From contig OX638130.1 in the NCBI GenBank assembly GCA_951804985.1, forward strand, positions 37,844,894 to 37,908,893: 64,000 nt of DNA. Reading direction: 5' to 3'. A program made the position numbers and the translations under genes. How positions within the stretch are numbered: position 1 is the first letter of the stretch; every line of letters starts with the position of its first letter. Of the stretch, positions 12,657 through 23,372 are shown piece by piece. This DNA is from Dryomyza anilis (lineage: Eukaryota; Arthropoda; Insecta; Diptera; Dryomyzidae). The notes below the pieces were generated by a model that had not been told where the DNA came from, searched no databases, and saw only the letters and a list, made by a program, of their open reading frames with translations.

Positions 12657-13043
12657 TGGATTTCGCCAAAAATATTAAGAAGTTGGCCGACGATGTGGAA
12701 TAGAAAAATACGCGATTTGATGGACTACCACGATGGCGCTCTATATGTCATCGACAAACGGTTGGAGAAGCCTTTACCGCTAGCAGCTGGTGCCACGGAT
12801 GCACAAGAAAAGGACTACAGGGAGAAGTGTAGTTTTTATAGCAAGGCAGTTACAGTTACGCAAAACCCATGCTAATTAGTGCCATAACGGACGATATCTA
12901 TCAAAAGTTGATGGAAAAAGAATCAGCGCACGACACCTGGGAAGCGATGAAGCAGCAATTTGAAGCGACCTCAAGGACCAACTCTTCAAGATTTGCACCG
13001 ATTTCTTTGCGTTCAGTTGGGCATCGAGACAGGATACTTCAAC
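12657..13043 (+). pseudogene. copia gag fragment
   Basis: Begins MDFAKNIKKLADD at 12657. It continues after a frameshift near 12695 with RKIRDLMDYHDGALYVID and AGATDAQEKDYREKC, and after another shift near 12866 with ISAITDDIYQKLMEKESAHD, TWEAMKQQFEATS and LFKICTDFFAFSWASRQ. This is the N-terminal half of a copia-type Gag. It ends where a hAT fragment begins. An in-frame TAG occurs just after LADDVE. Zinc knuckle, protease and integrase core are missing. Confidence 0.85.
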
Positions 13044-13214
13044 GATAGCTGCCAAATTTGTCAGATAAATCTACTTTGTCAGATTTTTAATTGCCGGTAG
13101 ATAAAAGATATCTGATAAGATTTTTTAATTCCGTGTAAGATTTTTCTTACAGAAAGGATTTTTTTTATTGTCACACAGATTTTTTTTTATTTTTGTATAT
13201 TTCTTTTTTTTTTT
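13044..13214. mobile_element. truncated hAT-like MITE fragment, inverted copy of 8142-8526
   Basis: It starts with ATAGCTGCCAA and continues TTTGTCAGATAAATC, AATTGCCGGTAGATAAAA, TTAATTCCGTGTAAGAT, matching the reverse complement of the right end of the MITE at 8142-8526. It stops in a T-run directly before a mini-me element, so the other terminus is lost. Confidence 0.75.
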
Positions 13215-13457
13215 TATACCCTACACTTAGAGTGAAAGGGTATATTCAGTTTGGTACGCCATTTGTAACACCCTGAAGAAAGCATCTCCGGTATGGAAAA
13301 GTATATATATATTTTTGATCAGCATGACCTCCTGAGTCGATTAAGCGATGTCCGTCTGTCCGTCTGTCTGTCTGTTCTTCTGTCTCTCTGTTGAAATCAC
13401 GATTGCAGAGAAAATAGAAGAGCTATGAAACTTTAGATTTAGATTACGTCCACGGAC
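13215..13457 (+). repeat. mini-me/DINE-1-type repeat, partial
   Basis: It begins TATACCCTACACTTAGAG, then GGGTATATTCAGTTTGG, a TATATATATA stretch, the core TTGATCAGCATGACC, and a GTCCGTCTGTCCGTCTGT tract. It matches the copy at 45909-46489 closely until about 13400. The 3' hairpin block seen there is absent, so this copy is 3'-truncated where copia sequence resumes. Confidence 0.8.
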
Positions 13458-14743
13458 CATCGCATCCACATGCTATATTCACGAACCAGTTCAAAAACGC
13501 AGGAAAATGAATTCGAAAGCTGTGAAGGGATATCTCGTTGGATACGACAGTGACGAAAGATACAGAATCTACGTTGAAGGACAAACTCATGTGTTAGTTT
13601 CAAGAGCTGTGCAGTTTCAAGAAAATCCGTTAGATTGTCGAGAAAAAGTGTCGTTGCCATAAATAGATGCACTGCCCGAGAAGAATGCGCAAGAAGAAGA
13701 TTTGCAAATTCCGGTACCAGAACCTGAACCGAACTTATATATGCCGAAGATTACCCAGAGAGTGCGAGTGAAATAGACGAAGAGTCAAATATAGAAGAAG
13801 AAGAACAACAACCTATAGCGCGTCGATGAAGAAATGCTCCAGATCTAAAAAAGCCAAAATATTAAGACGAATATGTAATGGGAGCTGAAGGTTTTATAAG
13901 TGAGGTAGAAACTCCAGAAACTTTTCAAGAAGCGACCAAGTCTAAACAGCGAGTAGATTGGAAAAGAGCTATGGATTCAGAAATATCTTCGTTGAACGAA
14001 AACCAGACATGGAACCAGACATGACGTCTCTACGTAAGGTAATTTCGTGTAAGTGGGTCTTTCGTGTGAAGTCAAATCCTGACGGAAGCATCGACAAATA
14101 TAAAGCAAGACTTGTGATAAAAGGCTTCAGTCAGCGCAAGAGCATAGACTACAGTCAAACGTTTAGCCCAGTTGCTAGGATGGGAACAATTCGCTCATTC
14201 CTAAGTGTTTCTGCTACCGAGCGGTTACATCTGAAGAAGTTCGACGTATCTACGGCGTTCTTGTACGGAGAATTGGAAGAGTCAATCTACATGAAGCAGC
14301 CGGAAGGATACGATGATGGAACGTACAGAGTCTGCAAATTAAAAGGAGTTTGTATGGACTGAAACAGGCGCCAAGGTGCTGGAATAGGCGGTTTGGTAGT
14401 TTCCTGATATCGCTAGGAATTCGAGCTGGCGAAGCGGATCTGTGCCTTTACATTAGAGAGAGAGATAACAAGAAGATAATTCTAGTCTTATATGTAGATG
14501 ACGGATTAGTTGCTGGAAGTGATCTTCATGACTTAGAAGAATTCATCAATGAATTGAAATCTGAATTTAAATAGTCGCAAAACCAGCAGATTACATCTTA
14601 GGATTAGAAATCGAAAGAAACGGCGAAACTTTGAAGATAAGTCAAACGGCATACGCAAAGAAGATTCTCGATCGCTTCAATTTTGCAGGATGCAAACCAG
14701 TGTCAACACCAATGCTAAAAACGCCGGAAATTTCGACAACAGG
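13458..14743 (+). pseudogene. copia pol, part 1: integrase end, linker, RT with YVDD
   Basis: Reads CYIHEPVQKRRKMNSKAVKG, YLVGYDSDERYRIYV and SRAVQFQENPLDC (integrase C-terminus, 13458-13660). An acidic linker rich in E follows, then FQEATKSKQRVDWKRAMD (start of RT, about 13925). RT continues with CKWVFRVKSNPDGSIDKYKA (14050), ARLVIKGFSQ, FSPVARM, DVSTAFLYGELEESIYMKQP, LYGLKQAPRCW (14350) and the catalytic LYVDDGLVAG (about 14490). There are stops in the linker, shifts at about 14010 and 14350, and a TAG at about 14572. It is cut by the gypsy-1 LTR directly after CAGG. Confidence 0.88.
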
Positions 14744-15474
14744 TGTTGTAATGTTAGAGTTGTAAAGTTAGAGTTGATTTATTTTACATTTATTTATTTT
14801 ACAATTTAATTAATCAAAAGACACTTTTTTATTTTTAGAGTTGAAAAGACACTTTTATTAATTTAAGAGTTGAAAAGACACTTTTACTATTTTAGTACCT
14901 CCACTTGAGGTTGGTTAAACTACAATCTTTTAAATTGCAACGAAAGGTATTAACAATACCTTCGTTGCAAGCTTTTCTTAAATTCTATTCTCACTATATT
15001 CTAGTGAGTTTTCACTTTCACTCAATTTTGGTGTACGTGAGTTTTGAAGAAAGTCCGAATTGCAGTTTTTGGCTGACACCAATTGCGAAATATCAGAATT
15101 GTTGGCAATCGCTGCTTTGCTTATTTTAACATAGACCCAAAATTATGCAATGGAAAATTGTATTGCAAGCCTCTTGAAAGAGGTGTGGTCTAAGTAAAGC
15201 ATTAGCGCTTTGCCAAATTATTGTCAGCTTCTGTTAACTGTGCAAGCTAACCTGAAAGTGGTGTGGTCTAAGCAAAGCTTTAGCGCTTACCAAATTATTA
15301 TCATTGTTGCCAACGTGAAGCGTTGGGACAATGCTATGAACATGTTGCTGTACAACATGAGTACAACACGATATAAAAACATGATGCGCTCAACATATGT
15401 ACAGCAACATACAAAACTGAATGAATAGTGAAGAACCATAAAGAAAAGAAAAATGTATGCGCTAATTCACAACA
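14744..15474 (-). repeat. gypsy-1 3' LTR
   Basis: 731 bp beginning TGTTGTAATGTTAGAG and ending ATTCACAACA on the + strand. It pairs with 31725-32453 at high identity with scattered substitutions and small indels, for example TGTTGTAATG against TGTTGTATAG at the start. It carries short internal repeats of TTAGAGTTG and of AAGACACTTTT. Confidence 0.92.
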
Positions 15475-15489
15475 TTCCTCCCCCCTTAT
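15475..15489 (-). other. gypsy-1 polypurine tract (plus-strand primer)
   Basis: The + strand reads TTCCTCCCCCCTTAT, so the element strand reads ATAAGGGGGGAGGAA directly before the 3' LTR. The same tract, with one change, lies in the same place in gypsy-2 (48451 onward). Confidence 0.85.
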
Positions 15490-15829
15490 GGAAAAAAAAA
15501 ATATTATTATGATTATTATATAGGATTAATGATAATTTTTTACAAAATGTCTTAAATATATTGTTGAATATATAGAAATGATTTTTTCTTAGAGTTGATA
15601 TTAAGATTAATAATATAATAAAATAATATGTTTATTTTAACATATTGATAATAAATATAATATGTTATTTTTTCTTAAGTTATCTTTAAAAATATGTTTG
15701 AATAATTAAATGGGTTTCAGTAATAATAATGTTTTTTTTTTGATAAACTTCTTTTATATACATATTTTTTTTCTCTCTCTTTTTTTATATATTGTTATTT
15801 TTTTTTGTTGTATATATATTGTTACGAAA

Positions 15830-16323
15830 AGAGGTAATTTGCTCCACTGTGCAAACAATCAACAATAATAAATGAGACGCAAGACAATTCAGCGCACTAA
15901 GCAATGTATTAGAAAGAGACGGAAGATCATTCAGCGCACTATGCAATGTGCGAGAAAGAGATGGAAGATCAGCACATTAAAAGACATGAGTGCGAATGAG
16001 ATGCCAATAGCATGCGTCAATCCCGAAACGAGTAGAAGGTTCTCGAAACAAGTCGAAGCTTGTCGAAACTTGTCGAACTGATGCCTGCAGTATATAAGGC
16101 CGCGCATCTGAGGCACTGTACTTCAGTTGTGATTTGATAGTGAACTAGTGCGTCTCGTGAGTGAACATTGTAAAGCTAAATTGTAGAAATTCAACAGTTG
16201 GTATAAGTGATTATTCTTTAAGTTGTTATTTAATTAAAGTTAATTAATGCTAGTTGAAATAATACTAGTTAAAACCAAATTTAAGTGCGTTTTTATTTTG
16301 TACACAATCCAGCGATACGAACA
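15830..16323 (+). repeat. gypsy-3 5' LTR
   Basis: It matches the 3' LTR (21265-21809) closely but lacks about 40 bp at its right end. Where the 3' LTR continues from GATACGAA into CTCGTAGAACAG and on to TTTTCGTTACA, the 5' copy goes directly to CAGAAGTGGG. It contains GTATATAAGG (about 16089-16098), a TATA-like element followed by a plausible start region ending in TTCAGTTGTG, so it could act as the promoter. Confidence 0.85.
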
Positions 16324-16344
16324 GAAGTGGGATTGTGATACAAA

Positions 16345-17800
16345 ATGGTTTAATTCGAACAACTTAAAGTCGACCAGCTAAAGAAGGAGCTGGCGATTCA
16401 TAATCTTCCAACTGTAGGTACGAATGTAGAGCTACAAAAGCGTCTAATGAAAGAATTAGAGAATCAAGGCATTGACCTCGCGGAGCACGAGTTTGAAGTG
16501 GAAGCTGCAACAGCGTCATCGAAAAGTGTGGACACGGAGAAAAAAGTACAGTCCCAAAGTTTTGATATGAGCCAGTTGCACGGAGCAATACAACAACAGC
16601 TTCAAGAAAATTCCAATCAACTTAAAACAGAACTAGATCAAAAATTTCAAGAAAATTCCAACAAAATGGAACAGAAGCTTCAAGAAAATTCCAACCAAAT
16701 TGAACAGAAACTTCTAGAAAATTCAAAACAGCTCCAAGAAAATTCGACAAGAATGGAACAGAAACTTCTAGAGAATTCAAACCAACATCAAGTAAAAATT
16801 GAGCAACAGATGCAGGAACATTCTAAGCAGCTTCTGGAAGTTTTTAATACACTCCATGGCAAAGTAAACGAACTTGAGGCACATGTAAATGACATTGTAG
16901 TGGACATTGATGACAAATTTGAAAAGTTGGAAAATGGTTTCGACAAAAAGCTACAGAAAATACAAGAAGAGGTCAGTTTACTACAGATAAGTGGACCTAC
17001 ACATCATGTTGTTATTGGTACGAGGCTAAAATCGCCGATTTACGATGGAACCATAGCGTTCAACATTTTCAAGCTGCAATTTGAGACCACGGCTGTAAGT
17101 AATCGATGGAATAATGAGGACAGCGTAGCCGCACTTATCGTGGCGCTTGAAGGAGACGCAGCCGAAGTATTGCAGACTGTTCCAGAAAGTGATCGAAACA
17201 GTTATTTAGCGGTTATGTCTGCACTGCAGAGAAAATATGGCAGTGATCACATGATGCAAATCTACAGAATGGAACTAAAGTGCCGAATGCAAAGAAATGG
17301 TGAAACATTGCAGGCGTATGCAGCGGACGTCGAGAGGCTTGCGCATTTGTCGTATGCAGATTCAACGAGTGATTTCATAGAAAAGTGCAAGATCGAAGCC
17401 TTCGTTGACGGCATACGTGATCCGTGCCACAAGACGTGCCACAGTGACAATGCCGAAAGTGACATTTACGGAAACTGTAACCACAGCGCTAACACAGGAG
17501 ACAGCAACTACGTTGTGCCGCCCAGCGCCAAAGGTCCGTAAACTAGATGTGGAGAATGAAGACCTACTTCAGGTAATTTGCCAAGCGTTAAAAAGAGGAG
17601 CTAAACCAGATTACACTGCTGCCAACCGAGACACCCAATTTAAAGGTAAATGCTACAACTGTGATACATATGGGCATATGGCACGTGATTGTCGTAAAAA
17701 ACGCAAGCGCTCATTGAATCCATTTGCAAATGAACCCCGACATGAAGAAACCCAGGATCATGTCCAAAATAACGAAAATTTTAATCAATCTTTAAACTAA
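16345..17800 (+). pseudogene. gypsy-3 gag with SAP domain, coiled coil and zinc knuckle
   Basis: ATG at 16345 is followed two codons later by TAA (16351-16353), so the natural start is disabled. The N-terminus is a SAP-type motif (FEQLKVDQLKKELAIHNLPT, then VELQKRLMKEL), known as a DNA-binding fold. A coiled-coil stretch follows at about 16590-16840, built of repeated QENSN-type phrases with heptad spacing. A Gag capsid-like block follows (AFNIFKLQFETTAV, ALEGDAAEVLQTV, ALQRKYGSDHMMQIYRMELK). A frameshift near 17420 precedes the last part, with one CCHC knuckle (CYNCDTYGHMARDC, about 17653-17694). It ends at TAA 17798-17800, right after a slippery heptamer. Confidence 0.85.
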
Positions 17801-17850
17801 AACGAGTCAGTTCTGCGGGGCACGATTTGACTCCCATAACCGATTGCCCC
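17791..17850 (+). promoter_or_regulatory. gypsy-3 -1 ribosomal frameshift signal with candidate pseudoknot
   Basis: T TTA AAC (17791-17797) lies in the gag frame exactly before the gag stop TAA and fits the X XXY YYZ rule. Slipping back one base enters the frame that runs on into protease. After a 6-nt spacer, GAGTCA (17804-17809) can pair with TGACTC (17828-17833). GGGGCA (17817-17822), inside that loop, can pair with TGCCCC (17845-17850), the arrangement of an H-type pseudoknot. The structure was drawn by eye; no folding energy was computed. Confidence 0.75.
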
Positions 17851-18342
17851 AGAATCTCCATTTCACAAATTGCTCGAAAGCCAAATAGCTTAACTGTCGA
17901 AGGACTCATTGATTGTACAACATATATGGTAACATTGGATACGGGAGCTTCACATTCAATAATTAGAAGTAACCTTGTTAAGGATAAAGTAGAGCCGCTT
18001 GTAGGAATAAGATTACAAACAGCTACAGGTGAAGAGGCCCCTATCAGAGGAAAGATTACCAAGAAAATAACGATTGGTACTACGACAGTTAAGCATGATT
18101 TTATTGTGGCAGAAATAGTAGACGAAATAATACTTGGCATGGACTTCATGATAAAGAACGGTTTCACACTTGATTTAACAAGAAAAATTTTGAATTATGC
18201 CAACACGGAGATCCAACTAAATATTGATTGTGACCAGAGCCCGAAAATGAAACAAGTTATTGCTTATAAAAATAGATTCAGAAGCAATTGTTTGGGCGAA
18301 ATTAAATGGAGATTGTGGGATAAGCAAGTTGTGGGTTATTGA
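17798..18342 (+). pseudogene. gypsy-3 aspartic protease region
   Basis: Continues from the -1 frameshift. The active site is MVTLDTGASHSIIRSNLV (about 17926-17980, catalytic DTG). The family's C-terminal phrase DFIVAEIVDEIILGMDFM follows (about 18100-18150). Its role would be to cut the Gag-Pol polyprotein. The frame ends at TGA (18340-18342); from about 18300 the resembling frame is +1 (LWVIEANEELYKSYIVVGRT), so a shift lies there. A linker is then missing before GQCQEASAI at about 18430. Confidence 0.85.
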
Positions 18343-18423
18343 AGCAAACGAAGAGCTGTATAAAAGTTACATAGTGGTAGGAAGAACACTTGTTGAGGCG
18401 GATATAGACAGAAAAAGGGAACA

Positions 18424-21226
18424 GTGGTAGGCCAGTGTCAAGAGGCGTCAGCGATTATAAATTGTGAGTCAAATACATCAAAGGACTATGTCACACCGCA
18501 AGTAAACAAACAATCTACTCACAAGTTTATAAATGAGTGGACGAAGGATTTGGCTGCCAAAGAAAAGAGTCAAGTGCAACAGCTAATTGACAAATATCGG
18601 TGTATATTTGCTGAAAAGGGCCAAAAGGACGGCAGAACTTCCATTGTAAAACATCGAATAGACACTGCTGATTCTAACCGAATTCGTCAAGCACCAAGAA
18701 CTGTACCACTTGCGATAAGAGACGAAGTATCACATTTGGTTGGAGAAATGCACACAAATGGCGTGGTGGAACCATCTGAGAGTCCATGGAGTTCACCAGT
18801 AGTATTGGTGAAAAAGAAGGACGGTAGTACTCGGTTCTGCGTTGATTACCGAAAACTTAATGATGTCACCAAGAAATATAGTTATCCGCTGCCTAGAATC
18901 GATGACACCTTGGATACACTATCTAATGCTAAGTGGTTTTCAACGTTGGACTTGCAAAGCGGTTACTGGCAAGTGGAAATCGATAAGAAAGATCGAGAGA
19001 AGACTGCATTCAGTACTGGAGATGGACTATGGCAATTTTTGGTATTAAAAGGTTTACACTTGAAAACATGCCTAGTATACCTTGATGACATAATTGTTAT
19101 GGGCATGGATTTCAACGAACATCTAAGAAATCTAGAGGAAGTATTCCTTCGATTGAAAAATGCGGGTCTACAACTTAGCCCAAAGAAATGCTCACTTTTC
19201 AAGAAAGAAGTCAAGTATCTGGATCATCGAGTTACCACTGAAGGAGTGCATACCGATGAAGATAAAATAGTTGCAGTAAAGGAGTGGCCCAGACCGCAAA
19301 ACCTACATGACCTACGAAGTTTCTTGGGGCTATGTACATACTACAGGCGATTTGTTCCAGGTTTTGCCAATGTAGCTAGCAGTCTTCACGAGTTGACAAT
19401 AAATAACCGCGCATTTCAATGGGGCAATGATCAAGAAAGGGCGTTTTTGAAATTAAAAAGTCTGCTGTGCTCGGCACCAATTCTTGCGTATCCAATCCCA
19501 GGTGAGAAATTTATACATGATACGGATGCGAGTGGATACGGAATCGGCGGAGTTCTCTCTCAAGTGATCAATGGACAAGAAAAAGTGATCGCATACTACA
19601 GTAAAACCTTGTTCAAACCCGAGCGAAATTACTGTGTCACCAGGAGGGAGCTTCTTGCTGTAATCGAAAGTGTGAAAAATGTTCACAAATACCTGTACGG
19701 GCAACAGTTTTACTTGAGAACCGATCACGCTGCACTGAGATGGTTACTTCAGTTCAAAGACCCAGAAGGTCAAATTGCGCGTTGGATAGAACGATTACAG
19801 AGCTACGATTTCACCATAGAACATCGTAAAGGAGGTCATCATGGAAATGCAGATGCTCTGTCACGACGCCCATGTAATCTAGAATGCAGACATTGTTCAA
19901 GGGCGGAAGGAAAAGAAAACATAATTGACATTCGTTTGATAAATGTTTTGCCTGATGAAAAATGGACTCCGGAACAAATTCAAATTGATCAAAATAGTGA
20001 TCCCGACCTCACAAAAATCATGATGTTCAAGAAACAGCAAAGAAAACCAACGTGGGAAGATATAGCGGCCGACAGTCCAATAACTAAAGCTTACTGGGCA
20101 CAGTGGCAGAGCTTAAAGCTACAAGATGGTTGCTTATATCGTTTATGGGAAAATGAAGGTGGCACATCCGCTCGAAGTTTGATTGTTGTTCCCAAGTCAA
20201 AAATAAAAGAAATATTAGCGGAATACCATGGCGGTTCTAGTGGTGGTTATTTGGGCATTAATAAAACAGTCGAGAAGGTTAAGAAACGTTTTTATTGGAT
20301 TGGATGCCAAGAGTCAGTCGCCGATTGGATTCGCAGTTGCCCGCAATGTGTACCAGCAAAAGGACCAACAGTCCGAAGTCGCGGCAGGATGCATCAGTAC
20401 AACGTGGGAGCACCATTCGAGCGTATTGCCATGGATGTCGCCGGGCCGTTACCAATCAGTGATGCGGGTAATAAGTATGTCCTTGTCGTCATCGACTACT
20501 TCAGCAAGTGGCCCGAAGTGTATCCCATGCCGATTCAAGAAGCCACAACAGTTGCCGAGGCATTAGTTAACAACTGGGTAAGCCGTTTTGGAAATTTTGA
20601 GTCTGCAGTTTTTAAGGAAGTATGTAAAGTCCTCAACATACACAAAACACGAACGACGCCTTTGCACCCGCAATCAGACGGCATTGTGGAGAGATTCAAT
20701 CGGACTTTGGAAGAGTATTTCAGAAAAGTTGTTGATAAAAATCAAAAAGATTGGGATACACACATACCACTATTTCTCATGGCTTATCGAACGGCGGTTC
20801 ATGATACCACAGCAGCTTCACCATCTCAAATTGTTTTTGGAACAGACTTAAGATTACCTGCGGATTTAAAGTTTGGTGCGAGTCCTTCAGCTGGAATCCC
20901 GATACACAATTATTTTTCTAGAAAAAGTGAAGAAATGAACGAAGTGCATCAATTTGTAAGACAGCGTACACAATTTGCGAGTGATAAGATGAAGGCCAGA
21001 TATGACTTGCGCACAAATTCTGAGGGATTTACGGAAGGAGAGCTTGTTTTGCTCTATAACCCACAAAGGAAGAAAGGCTTATCAAAACACAGTGGGAAGG
21101 ACCATATAGAATAATTAAAAGAATTAATGATGTAGTGTATCGGATTCAGAATACTACGGGCGTTAGACGAAAAATGAAAGTAGTACATTTAGAAAGGTTA
21201 GCGCCGTATAGAGAGAGAGAGGATTA
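18424..21226 (+). pseudogene. gypsy-3 RT, RNase H and integrase; long open frame with catalytic losses
   Basis: An 896-codon open frame (18424-21114) plus a shifted tail to TAA 21224-21226. RT shows SPWSSPVVLVKKKDGSTRFC, VDYRKLNDVT, FSTLDLQSGYWQVEI and the catalytic VYLDDIIVMG (about 19077). The usual stretch between TAFSTGDGLWQF and the LKGLHL before YLDD is shortened by roughly 16-18 residues in frame, removing the conserved F-G-L..A-P-A-T-F block. RNase H has DTDASGYGIGGVLS (about 19519) and TDHAALRWLL (about 19723). In integrase one zinc histidine position reads Y (GGYLG, about 20245), DVAGPLP holds the first Asp, and the segment with the second Asp is missing between VSRFG and NFES (about 20595). 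The Glu region SDGIVERFNRTLEEY is present. Confidence 0.88.
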
Positions 21227-21250
21227 ACATCTGTTCGGGACGAACAGATT

Positions 21251-21264
21251 TAGGTGGAGGGCAG
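21251..21264 (+). other. gypsy-3 polypurine tract
   Basis: TAGGTGGAGGGCAG lies immediately before the TGTTAC start of the 3' LTR, where the plus-strand primer of an LTR element is expected. Confidence 0.7.
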
Positions 21265-21809
21265 TGTTACTAAAAGAGGTAATTTGTTCCACTGTGCAAG
21301 CATTCAACAATAATAAATGAGATGCAGAACAATTCAGCGCACTAAGCAATGTGTTAGAAAGAGACGGAAGATCATTCAGCGCACTATGCAATGTGCGAGA
21401 AAGAGATGGAAGATCAGCACATTAAAACACATGAGTGCGAATGAGATGCCAATAGCATGCGTCATTCACGAAACGAGTAGAAGGTTCTCGAAACAAGTCG
21501 AAGCTTGTCTAAACGTGTCGAACTGATGCCTGCAGTATATAAGGCCGCGCATCTGAGGCACTGTACTTCAGTTGTGATTTGATAGTGAACTAGTGCGTCT
21601 CGTGAGTGAACATTGTAAAGCTAAATTGTAGAAATTCAACAGTTGGTATAAGTGATTATTCTTTAAGTTGTTATTTAATTAAATAAAGTTAATTAATACT
21701 AGTTGAAATAATTCTAGTTAAAACCAAATTTAAGTGTGTTTTTATTTTGTACACAATCCAGCGATACGAACTCGTAGAACAGTTTTCCGTAGACTGAATT
21801 TTCGTTACA
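21265..21809 (+). repeat. gypsy-3 3' LTR
   Basis: 545 bp from TGTTACTAAAAGAGG to TTTTCGTTACA. It matches the 5' LTR apart from scattered substitutions, an AAAT insertion near 21690, and about 40 extra bases at the right end. TATA-like GTATATAAGG recurs at about 21534. Confidence 0.9.
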
Positions 21810-23293
21810 ATATATTTTATTTTGTATATATATATTTTTTTTTATTAAATATTTTTATACTTGTGTAATATTTGTTCATTCTTATAATGATAATCTAACC
21901 GATTTAATACTTGTAATTGGATGATAATTATAATATATACATACATATGTATATAGATAAACTTGTTCGAATTATTTTACTTATACGTGTTTTGCATGTG
22001 TATTGAGTGTGTGTGTGTTTGTTGGTATTTTAAAATGAATATGTTGATTTTATATTTGGGTTAGAGAGGTGTAAATAATTACATGAGTGACTTTTGGATG
22101 CCCTACTGTTGGACCAGATTCTCCTCTTGCTCTTCTGTGTGTTGGGTCGGACTTGCCTTGTTCATCTTCAATGTTTCGTTGTATGTAGTGTGATGGATCT
22201 GTTGGGCTTCGATGGTTCTTGTGGAATTTGCTAATGGTGTTATCTCCAGTAGACGTCGTCATGTTGATACGCTGGACTCTTCGTCGTTCAAGAGAGCTTT
22301 GGTCCCGTTGACTTGGTTGACGAGTCGTTCGAGATGAGTGTTCTTTTCTGCGATCTTGTCAAACATTTTGAAAACATCTTGGGGCTCATGTCACTTTATG
22401 TAGCTTATAGATTCCTGAATTATTGATATCAGAAAACCGCTGGGCATCTGTTTCACTACTTCTTTGTGGAAAATCTTGGTGCTCATGTCGTTTTATTTAG
22501 AATATTATAGATTTCTGAATTGTTGATATCTGAAAATCGATATTGCATCGCTTCTTCTCAATGTGCGATGGAAGACATAATAATTTGACTTTTTATATAC
22601 ATTTTCAAGAGCAATCTTGAATATTGTTTTCTACATCTTGTTTCTGGCAGTTGTAGTTTTATGATTAAAATTCGATCACTGCAATCTACTTGTGCTTGGT
22701 ATAATAACAAGTTTGCTCCTAGTGCATCCTTCTACGTCTTCAAATATGCTGCCACTCTGCTTCATTTCTTCGTTTTTCGTTTCTTTATTTGAATCTGCTG
22801 GACCTCTGCTTCACTTCTTCTTCTTCTTGAAACACCCAGAGCTCCTTCCAAATGTCCCCATTAAAGTCCCAAGACCACAACGATTATCTATGCGTCTTCT
22901 GAGTATCCATCGCTGTTGGTCACTCTAAATAACAATTTTTGTGTTAAATTTATACAAACAAGTAATTTAATTTTGTTTTCAAAACTCTTCCAAATGTGTG
23001 GTACTAACTTGTATAAACTTAATATAATTTTCGTAAATTATATAATGGTTTATGTACATTCGTCACAAGAAAAAGATTGATCTTAAGATATTTAAATTAC
23101 TTGAATTAAAGTATGGTACATTATTTGAACTATTACTATTTAGTGTGGTATTAGTTTATCTAAACTTAGTGTCATGTAATGTATAGTTGTTTATGTATGC
23201 ACTAACATTGAAATTAAATTATGTTTAACTTATTTGAAACACAGTTATTTAGTGTAGCACTAGTTTTAGTGTAATTCTAGTGTAATTATGTAT

Positions 23294-23372
23294 TTAGCCC
23301 AATGGCTAAGATCCTCGTCTTATATGCGGAGGGACTCAATGCGGCGGATTCAATCCCCCTTCAATGCGCAAA
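23294..23372 (+). other. tRNA-like or SINE-head-like segment
   Basis: TTAGCCCAATGGCTAA forms a perfect 6-bp hairpin resembling a D arm. CCTC...GAGG around CTTATAT resembles an anticodon arm with a TAT triplet. GGATTCAATCCCCC resembles a T arm and B box. The 7-bp acceptor stem is not convincing and stems carry mismatches, so this is at best a decayed tRNA or a tRNA-derived SINE head within the 3' region of gypsy-1. Confidence 0.3.

Larger units (their letters stand above)
15830..21809 (+). mobile_element. Ty3/gypsy element gypsy-3, inserted in gypsy-1, ATAT duplication
   Basis: 5980 bp with LTRs at 15830-16323 and 21265-21809, starting TGTTAC(G/T)AAAAGAGG. The 3' LTR ends TTTTCGTTACA, giving inverted termini. 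ATAT flanks both sides within TA-rich DNA. It encodes Gag with a SAP domain, then protease, RT, RNase H and integrase in a -1 frame. A stop at Gag codon 3, several frameshifts and two in-frame losses of catalytic regions make it non-autonomous. It sits in the 3' noncoding region of gypsy-1 in opposite orientation. Confidence 0.9.

Noticed and set aside
12304..12669. LOA ORF1 starting at the upstream ATG 12669
   Set aside because: The first seven codons are antisense copia gag DNA; the native start is more likely ATG 12648.
14905..15129. 74- and 72-codon frames inside the gypsy-1 LTRs (also 31890-32108)
   Set aside because: They are conserved only because the two LTRs are copies of each other; there is no known LTR-encoded protein of this kind.
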